Positions 6,837 through 11,864 of a stretch of 14,411 nucleotides of DNA are shown in pieces. Position numbers and translations under genes: made by a program. Below the pieces are notes generated by a model. The model made no database searches, was not told the DNA's origin, and worked only from the letters and a program-made list of their open reading frames with translations. Position 1 is the first letter of the stretch, and every line of letters starts with the position of its first letter. Source of the DNA: Phycisphaeraceae bacterium (GTDB lineage Bacteria; Planctomycetota; Phycisphaerae; Phycisphaerales; UBA1924); the NCBI GenBank assembly GCA_009827205.1, contig WUAK01000036.1, positions 1-14,411 on the forward strand, read 5' to 3'.

Positions 6837-6851
6837 GGCCCGGTCCGGGCC
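6837..6851 (-). promoter_or_regulatory. GC-rich palindrome in the groEL2 leader
   Basis: GGCCCGG-T-CCGGGCC is a perfect palindrome around a single central base. As RNA it can fold into a 5-bp GC stem with a 5-base loop just upstream of the groEL2 GGAG site and start. It might affect ribosome access, as in RNA thermometers, but the sequence does not match a known thermometer class and GC-rich chance is possible. Confidence 0.35.
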
Positions 6852-6903
6852 GGTTTGTCTGTGGTTGGGGCTTGGTCAATAGACCGAGCCGTGGAGGGAA
6901 CAG

Positions 6904-6920
6904 GGCAAAGCCCGTGCCAA
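6904..6920 (-). promoter_or_regulatory. Sigma-54 (RpoN) -24/-12 promoter for groEL2
   Basis: The minus strand reads TTGGCACGGGCTTTGCC. This matches the sigma-54 consensus YTGGCACG-N4-TTGCW at every fixed position except the final W, and has exactly 10 bases between the -24 GG and the -12 GC. The start of transcription would fall near base 6893, giving a leader of about 75 bases before groEL2. Promoters of this kind need an AAA+ enhancer-binding activator, so the operon would be switched on by a specific signal. No such activator is encoded in the window. Confidence 0.6.
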
Positions 6921-6934
6921 TGCCTTTATGGGGT

Positions 6935-6962
6935 GCTACGAGCGATTGGAGGGGCTCGTAGC
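6935..6962. promoter_or_regulatory. Perfect 9-bp inverted repeat, candidate activator or repressor site
   Basis: GCTACGAGC (6935-6943) and GCTCGTAGC (6954-6962) flank a 10-base spacer. The repeat lies about 40-70 bases upstream of the inferred sigma-54 start for groEL2 and 100 bases upstream of nuoA. It has the geometry of CIRCE but not its sequence. It may bind the activator for the sigma-54 promoter, though such sites are usually somewhat farther away. Confidence 0.45.
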
Positions 6963-6989
6963 TGTCAGGGTCGCTCAGGGCACAATCTG

Positions 6990-7000
6990 TTGACTGTCAA
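6990..7000. promoter_or_regulatory. Short palindrome TTGACTGTCAA in the divergent promoter region
   Basis: TTGAC-T-GTCAA is symmetric around one central base. It lies about 97 bases upstream of the inferred groEL2 transcription start, a usual distance for an enhancer-binding protein site, and 62 bases before nuoA. At 11 bp it could be chance. Confidence 0.3.
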
Positions 7001-7047
7001 GCTGGCAGGCCCCCACCCTCTGGCATACACAGGGGCATGGGTGCGGC

Positions 7048-7053
7048 TATGAT
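7048..7053 (+). promoter_or_regulatory. Candidate -10 box giving a leaderless nuoA transcript
   Basis: TATGAT differs from TATAAT at one base and ends 8 bases before the nuoA ATG, so transcription would begin at or next to the start codon. This fits the absence of a ribosome binding site before nuoA. No good -35 box is seen at 16-18 bases upstream. Confidence 0.3.
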
Positions 7054-7061
7054 CGGGCACC

Positions 7062-7457
7062 ATGACGACCCTCGCAGCCACGGAATTGGCAGATTACTTC
7101 CCGCTCATTGTCCTCATCATGATGGCGGTCACTTTCAGTGTCGCCAACGTGGTGCTGACCCTGGTATTGGGCCCAAAGCGGGACGGCAAGGTCAAGAGCA
7201 TCGCCTACGAGAGCGGTATGAACCCGATCGGTACCGCTCGCAAGCGGTTCAACGTGCGGTTTTACCTGATCGCCATGGTATTCCTCGTGTTCGACGTCGA
7301 GGTCATCTTCCTGTACCCGTGGGCGGTGACATTCCCCAACGTGGACAGGCTCGCCCCGGGGGCAAGCGAGTGGCTGATCCGGATTCTGTTCTTCCTCTTC
7401 ACCACCGTCGTGGCGTACCTGTATGGCTACCGCAAGGGTGTCTTCAAGTTCGATTGA
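7062..7457 (+). CDS. nuoA: NADH-quinone oxidoreductase subunit A (NuoA)
   Basis: NuoA is a small membrane subunit of respiratory complex I, at the junction of the peripheral and proton-pumping arms. The 131-residue protein has three membrane segments (about residues 13-35, 64-88 and 104-122). The signature loop YESGMNPIG (49-57) is followed by RFNVRFYLIAMVFLVFDVEVIF, with the acidic pair Asp78 and Glu80 in the second helix. The length is normal. No Shine-Dalgarno sequence precedes the ATG. The usual next gene, nuoB, is not present here, so the rest of complex I must be encoded elsewhere. The 3' end overlaps the next gene by 35 bases. Confidence 0.95.
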   Translation: MTTLAATELADYFPLIVLIMMAVTFSVANVVLTLVLGPKRDGKVKSIAYESGMNPIGTARKRFNVRFYLIAMVFLVFDVEVIFLYPWAVTFPNVDRLAPGASEWLIRILFFLFTTVVAYLYGYRKGVFKFD

Positions 7458-7890
7458 TCCGCGTCTGGGGCTGCCTCAGCGTACCCTGGCCGGTTTTCTG
7501 GCCCTCGGTGCGCTCTCGGTGCTTTCGCTCGCTGCGTATATGGACCCCAGTGAGGCGGGGCATGGCACGCACGAGCAGATCGGGCTCCCGCCCTGTCAGT
7601 GGGCCCAGCAATTTGACGCCCCTTGTATGACATGCGGGATGACAACCGCCTTCTCCTACGCCGCAAACGGGAATCTGCTCGATTCGCTCCTGACCCAGCC
7701 AATGGGTATGCTGCTGTCGGTAGGGACTGCTGTCGCGTTCTGGTTCGCGCTCTACGTGGCGCTCACCGGATCCAAGGTAGCAGCTATGGCCGGGCAATTG
7801 CTCCGGCCCAAGAGCTTGTATCTCATCGGAGCCCTCGCTGGGGCCGCTTGGGCGTACAAGTTCGTGACCTGGGAAGGAATCCACGGCTGA
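7423..7890 (+). CDS. DUF2752-type membrane protein
   Basis: The 155-residue product has the cysteine signature of DUF2752 proteins: Cys58, then APCMTCGMTTAF with Cys68 and Cys71. Membrane segments are likely at about 21-39, 93-114 and 129-147, so this is a small inner-membrane protein. The family has no assigned biochemical role; the CxxC-like pair could bind metal or be redox active, which is inference. The first ATG lies inside nuoA, giving a 35-base overlap in another frame. A GTG at 7438 is an alternative start that still overlaps, so either way translation is probably coupled to nuoA. The overlap suggests a membrane or respiratory setting. Confidence 0.75.
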   Translation: MATARVSSSSIDPRLGLPQRTLAGFLALGALSVLSLAAYMDPSEAGHGTHEQIGLPPCQWAQQFDAPCMTCGMTTAFSYAANGNLLDSLLTQPMGMLLSVGTAVAFWFALYVALTGSKVAAMAGQLLRPKSLYLIGALAGAAWAYKFVTWEGIHG

Positions 7891-7913
7891 TTCCCCGGGC
7901 TGCACCCTTCGAA

Positions 7914-7918
7914 AGGAG
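7914..7918 (+). promoter_or_regulatory. Ribosome binding site deciding a TTG start
   Basis: AGGAG lies 6 bases before the TTG at 7925-7927. It supports that rare start codon over the internal ATG at 7946, whose use would remove the basic N-terminus of the signal peptide. Confidence 0.75.
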
Positions 7919-7924
7919 ACGGGT

Positions 7925-8596
7925 TTGGACGACAACCGCCTTGCAATGCGCGTGATGCTCTCGCTCCTCCTCATGGGGGCTGTGCTTGTCGGCCAGGGGT
8001 GCACCATCGTCGGATGGGGCTTCATGGCTTATGACGAATTCAAGAAGTCCGGCACCCACATCGAAGAAGCAGCCTACACGGGTCTCGAAGACAACAACTT
8101 TGCGGTTCTTGTCACCGCGGATCGGATGATCCAGGCAACATATCCCGAGGTTGTTCCGCAAATGACCGTGGGTATCAGCAGCAGACTCGCAGAAAACGTT
8201 GACGCCATTGGATTCGTGCCCGGCGCCGCGATGCTGACGTATCAGTACAACCATCCCGGATGGGCAGCGCGCTCATACGGCGAGATTGCTGATGAGCTCG
8301 GAGTTGAACGACTCGTTGTTATCGATATCCAGGAGTTTCGCCTTAACGATCCGGGGAATCAGTATATCTGGGACGGCGTTGCCGCCGCGACGGTCGGTGT
8401 GGTTGAAGCCGACAGTCCGTTTCCCGATGACATCACCCACGAGCACTTCGTACATGTCACGTTCCCCGACTCGGGTGGTTACGGCAGAGAGGACTTCTCG
8501 AGGGTGCAGATACTCTCAGTTCTGAAAAGCAGGTTCGTTGATCGAACGACATGGCCATTCTACGACGCGGAGATAGGCAATGATCTCAATTACTAA
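7925..8596 (+). CDS. Putative exported lipoprotein, first of a tandem pair
   Basis: The 223-residue product starts at TTG. A basic N-terminus (R5, R9) is followed by a hydrophobic run (about 10-23) and a cysteine at residue 26. The lipobox VGQGC is imperfect, so lipidation is likely but not certain. The mature part contains a segment reading SYGEIADELGVERLVVIDIQEFRL that aligns by eye with AEIGRELDSDIVIWASVDQFI in the next gene, so the two are probably distant paralogues. The pattern of a helix followed by a beta strand of the VVxxxVxxF type recalls periplasmic CsgG/LpoB-like domains, but this is an inference without a search. Function unknown. It begins 34 bases after the DUF2752 gene and overlaps the second lipoprotein by 17 bases. 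Confidence 0.7.
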   Translation: MDDNRLAMRVMLSLLLMGAVLVGQGCTIVGWGFMAYDEFKKSGTHIEEAAYTGLEDNNFAVLVTADRMIQATYPEVVPQMTVGISSRLAENVDAIGFVPGAAMLTYQYNHPGWAARSYGEIADELGVERLVVIDIQEFRLNDPGNQYIWDGVAAATVGVVEADSPFPDDITHEHFVHVTFPDSGGYGREDFSRVQILSVLKSRFVDRTTWPFYDAEIGNDLNY

Positions 8597-9239
8597 GAAA
8601 CTCGTCGTACTGTTGATCCTGCTTGCTGGTATTACTGCTGCAAGTGGTTGCAATGTTCTTGGCCCGATCTACTTCTTTGCAGTGGGCCCGCCTGAGTTTG
8701 ATCGCGAATACAAGCTTGAGAAAGACAAGACGACTGTTATCTTCGTCGACGATCCGCGCAGCGAGATCCCAAGGCGTGCAATACGTCTTGCGATGATCCA
8801 GTCTGCTGAATCGGACTTGCTCGACCGAGGTCTGGTCAACGATCTTGTCAGCGGTCAATCAGCTCTTCGTGTATCTCAGCAAGATGAATCAGCGGGCCAG
8901 ATGAGTGTAGCCGAGATTGGCAGAGAGTTAGATTCCGATATCGTGATCTGGGCATCGGTAGATCAGTTCATCCGCGCAGACATGTCACGGAATCAGGAGC
9001 CGAAGATTGTGTACAGAGTTCGTGTGGTAGACGCGGCAAACAATCAGGTGCTCTGGCCGACCGACCCGCAGGGGCGCAAGCTTGAGGTCACACTCAACTC
9101 AAGAATCGGCTCCGTAGCCAGTGACACCGGCGCAAGCACTACCGCCGAGCTTCAGCTCGGGAAGAACGCTGGCCTTGCTATTGTCCAGTTGTTCTACGAG
9201 CATCTTGTCACTGAACACATCGCAGAGCGGGGCAACTGA
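8580..9239 (+). CDS. Putative exported lipoprotein, second of a tandem pair
   Basis: The 219-residue product has a clear lipoprotein signal: basic K6-K7, a hydrophobic stretch (8-20) and the lipobox AASGC with the cysteine at residue 24. A GGAG site lies 7 bases before the ATG, inside the end of the previous gene; the two genes overlap by 17 bases and are surely cotranscribed. The central region (TVIFVDDPR, AEIGRELDSDIVIWASVDQFI, IVYRVRVVDAANNQVLWP) reads as alternating strands and helices. It resembles the first lipoprotein in layout but not closely in sequence. Likely periplasmic and membrane-anchored; function unknown. Confidence 0.75.
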   Translation: MISITKKLVVLLILLAGITAASGCNVLGPIYFFAVGPPEFDREYKLEKDKTTVIFVDDPRSEIPRRAIRLAMIQSAESDLLDRGLVNDLVSGQSALRVSQQDESAGQMSVAEIGRELDSDIVIWASVDQFIRADMSRNQEPKIVYRVRVVDAANNQVLWPTDPQGRKLEVTLNSRIGSVASDTGASTTAELQLGKNAGLAIVQLFYEHLVTEHIAERGN

Positions 9240-9244
9240 TCAGA

Positions 9245-10069
9245 ATGAGATTTGAACTGATTGACCAACACGCAAAGCCAACAGCAGGGTGTGCTGGTGA
9301 TCTCGATCTTCTCGAATGCTCTTGGAGTCGCGATCCAGTTATAGCGATTAGTGATCAGCACGGTTTATCTAGACTGAACTCACTTGGGATCCAGCCTATC
9401 GCAACACTCGCACCGTCCGCTGTCATGCAATGGCAAACCAGACATACTCTGGATCGAATCTTCAAGCGATCTGGCGCCACCTCAGTAGTTTGCCGATCAG
9501 ATTGGTCACTTCATCTTGCCGCTCAAATCAGCGGGGTATCTCCGGAACGACCGAAATACACGCTCGAATCAGGCGTTCACACAAAAGACAGAGCGAGTGT
9601 AAGACAGGCGCTTGGACTTACGGATGCCCACAAATTAGTTGTTCCTCTTTCAAACCACCCAGGCGATATCGATGCGATGGTCTTGGCACTCTTTTCAGCA
9701 GCGATGGCGATTGCCGAGACTCCTATCGTGCTGCTGCTGCCCGGCAAAGCTGCGTTCATTCGGCGTGCCAGAGCTTTTCTGGCTAACGCTGACAGGGTCT
9801 TAGACGTCATAGCAACAGATACACCAACTACAGCATACGTATCTGGCGCCGATGCGATTATATGGGGTCCGCATACGTCCGATGCCAATGCAGACTACAA
9901 CGCTCCGCGATATATCTCTTGGGCACGGCGCTTTGGTGTACACGTGCTGTGCCCAGAAAGACACATTTCGGATAGTTCCGGGGACAGCTTGCCAGGGAAA
10001 CTACACGCTTGCGCAGGCACGAGTGCTGCCGACATCGCATCACCTCTTTTGGATATTTTCAACGGATAA
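9245..10069 (+). CDS. Unrecognised protein, possibly a degenerate glycosyltransferase-like protein
   Basis: The 274-residue protein starts 5 bases after the second lipoprotein and ends 5 bases before the phosphatase gene, so the genes form one unit. I do not recognise it with certainty. The order of segments in the second half, ALGLTDAHKLVVPLSN, TPIVLLLPGKAAFIRRARAFLANADRV, then a late SGADAIIWGP, recalls the C-terminal Rossmann domain of GT-B glycosyltransferases. The usual E-x7-E sugar-nucleotide motif is not evident, so it may be inactive or something else. No signal peptide or membrane segment is visible. The start lacks a strong ribosome binding site, so coupling to the upstream gene is likely. 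Confidence 0.55.
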   Translation: MRFELIDQHAKPTAGCAGDLDLLECSWSRDPVIAISDQHGLSRLNSLGIQPIATLAPSAVMQWQTRHTLDRIFKRSGATSVVCRSDWSLHLAAQISGVSPERPKYTLESGVHTKDRASVRQALGLTDAHKLVVPLSNHPGDIDAMVLALFSAAMAIAETPIVLLLPGKAAFIRRARAFLANADRVLDVIATDTPTTAYVSGADAIIWGPHTSDANADYNAPRYISWARRFGVHVLCPERHISDSSGDSLPGKLHACAGTSAADIASPLLDIFNG

Positions 10070-10074
10070 ACATC

Positions 10075-10542
10075 GTGAATAGGCCTCAATACAAGCTTCT
10101 CTTCGTGTGTCTCGGGAACATCTGCAGATCACCCATGGCTGAGGGCATCTTCCTTCACAGGGCCGAACAGAGAAAGTTGAGGCATCACTTCGAAGTCGAT
10201 TCTGCCGGAACAGGTAGCTGGCACATCGGTTCAAGGCCTGATCCGAGAGCAATCGCCACAGCAAGCAAGTACGGTATAGAACTGCCTTCGATCGCTCGCC
10301 AGGTGACTGAGAGCGACGTAGACACCTTTGATCTTCTATTGGCGATGGATACGTCGAATCTCGCCCATCTCGAAGGTATGGGTGCTCGGAATGCAAAGCT
10401 CATGCGCCATTATGAACCGAGCACAGGATCAGACCTAGACGTGCCAGATCCGTACTACGGCGATGGTGATGGATTCGAACGTGTATATGAGATGCTCGTC
10501 ACATCGTGCGATGGACTAATTGACTCGCTCACGAGCAATTGA
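10075..10542 (+). CDS. Low-molecular-weight protein tyrosine phosphatase
   Basis: This enzyme family removes phosphate from tyrosine (or arginine) residues in the cytoplasm and often regulates exopolysaccharide tyrosine kinases. From the GTG at 10075 the protein has 155 residues, the normal size. The P-loop CLGNICRS (Cys12, Arg18) comes right after the first strand KLLFV, and the general acid is in DPYYG (Asp125). A longer frame starting at the TTG at 10009 would overlap the previous gene by 61 bases and add an unrelated 22-residue N-terminus, so I reject it. Neighbouring lipoproteins and a possible glycosyltransferase suggest an envelope or polysaccharide setting, but no kinase is nearby. 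It converges on sucB with 11 bases between the stops. Confidence 0.9.
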   Translation: MNRPQYKLLFVCLGNICRSPMAEGIFLHRAEQRKLRHHFEVDSAGTGSWHIGSRPDPRAIATASKYGIELPSIARQVTESDVDTFDLLLAMDTSNLAHLEGMGARNAKLMRHYEPSTGSDLDVPDPYYGDGDGFERVYEMLVTSCDGLIDSLTSN

Positions 10543-10553
10543 CAAGCCTTAGC

Positions 10554-11834
10554 TCAAAGATCCAGAAGCACGCGATGCGGATCCTCGATCGCTTCTTTCA
10601 CCGCGACCAGGAATTGAACCGCGCCGGCACCATCTACAACACGGTGGTCGTAGCTGAGCGCGAGGTTCATCATTGGCCGCAGTGCAATCTGCCCCGGGTT
10701 GATCGGGTCCTCAATCGGGCGGTTCTTGATCGAGTGCATCCCGAGGATGCCGGACTGTGGTGGATTGAGGATCGGCGTCGAACTCAAGCTGCCGAAGATG
10801 CCGCCGTTCGTGATCGTGAAAGTACCGCCGGTCATCTCTTCCAGCGTGATTTTGCCGTCACGAGCACGGATTGCTAGATCCTTGATGCCCTGCTCGATCT
10901 CGGCAAAGCTCATCTGATCAGCGCTACGAAGCACCGGGACGACTAGCCCTTTGGGGCTCGAAACCGCAATCGAGATATCGCAGTAGTCGTGGTACTTGAG
11001 AGCGGGCTTTCCTGCATCGTCATCAACAATAAAGGAGTTCACTGCAGGCTGTGATTGGAGTCCACGAACGACTGCCTTGACGAAGAATGACATGAAGCCG
11101 AGGTTGATCCCGTGCTTTTCGCTGAACTCTTCCTTGTACTGCTTTCGGAGAGACATAACACCTGACATGTCGCATTCGTTGAACGTGGTGAGCATTGCCG
11201 CGTTGTGCTGCGCTTCAACAAGACGCGAAGCGATCTTCTGTCGCATAGTCGACATGCGCTCAATACGTTCTGTCCTCAGTCCCTTAGCGGGAGCGACGGC
11301 TTCTTGGGCGACCTTACCGCCAGACTGGACGGAAGCGATCACATCGTGCTCACGGATACGCCCGTTGGCACCGGTTCCGACGATGGAGGAGAGGTCGACG
11401 CCGTGCTCCGTAGCGATCTTCTTGGCAAGCGGTGTCGCGTTGATATCACCATTGCTCTGGGCTATTCCGTTTGATGCACTGACGGGTGCAGCCACTGCTT
11501 GTCGCTGAGTTGCTGGCTCCTGCTTCGTTGGTTCAGGAGCTGCCTCAGTCTTTGGAGCAGCTGCTTGAGTAGCAGGAGCCCCTTCGGGTTTGTTTGCGCT
11601 CTCATCGATCTCGGCAACCGTGGCGCCCACCTCTACGGTGTCTCCCTCCCCGAATCTGTGATCGCCGATCACACCCGAAGAAGGCGCAGGGATTTCCATC
11701 GTGACCTTGTCAGTCTCAAGCTCGAGAACTGTCTCGTCCTGATCAACCCAATCGCCAGGCTGTTTGAGCCATGTGGCGATCACGCCCTCGGTCACTGATT
11801 CCCCAACATTTGGAACGACGACTTGAACTGCCAT
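10554..11834 (-). CDS. sucB: Dihydrolipoyllysine succinyltransferase, E2 of 2-oxoglutarate dehydrogenase
   Basis: This E2 core enzyme passes the succinyl group from lipoate to coenzyme A in the TCA cycle. The 426-residue protein has an N-terminal lipoyl domain with the lipoylated Lys43 in ETDKVTMEI, an Ala/Pro/Glu-rich linker (about 78-130), a peripheral-subunit-binding domain (about 132-167, ATPLAKKIATEHGVDLSSIVGTG), and the acyltransferase domain ending in SYDHRVVDG with catalytic His397 and Asp401. It starts 30 bases after sucA, with GGAG 9 bases before the ATG, so the two form a sucAB operon. The E3 gene is not in the window. The pairing with sucA favours the 2-oxoglutarate rather than the pyruvate complex. 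Confidence 0.95.
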   Translation of the reverse strand: MAVQVVVPNVGESVTEGVIATWLKQPGDWVDQDETVLELETDKVTMEIPAPSSGVIGDHRFGEGDTVEVGATVAEIDESANKPEGAPATQAAAPKTEAAPEPTKQEPATQRQAVAAPVSASNGIAQSNGDINATPLAKKIATEHGVDLSSIVGTGANGRIREHDVIASVQSGGKVAQEAVAPAKGLRTERIERMSTMRQKIASRLVEAQHNAAMLTTFNECDMSGVMSLRKQYKEEFSEKHGINLGFMSFFVKAVVRGLQSQPAVNSFIVDDDAGKPALKYHDYCDISIAVSSPKGLVVPVLRSADQMSFAEIEQGIKDLAIRARDGKITLEEMTGGTFTITNGGIFGSLSSTPILNPPQSGILGMHSIKNRPIEDPINPGQIALRPMMNLALSYDHRVVDGAGAVQFLVAVKEAIEDPHRVLLDL

Positions 11835-11864
11835 CTCCGTGCACTCCGGTCTGTTCTTCGTGTA

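Noticed and set aside
6928..6933. Minus-strand CCCCAT, resembling a heat-shock sigma-32 -10 box
   Set aside because: No CTTGAA-like -35 element lies 13-17 bases upstream, and the sigma-54 match close by is far better.
6818..7061. CIRCE operator upstream of the chaperonin operon
   Set aside because: No TTAGCACTC-N9-GAGTGCTAA or close variant is present; the repeat at 6935-6962 has a different sequence and a 10-base spacer.
10009..10074. Longer phosphatase N-terminus from a TTG at 10009
   Set aside because: It overlaps the previous gene by 61 bases and adds 22 residues unlike the family, which starts just before the KLLFVCLGNICRSP strand and loop.
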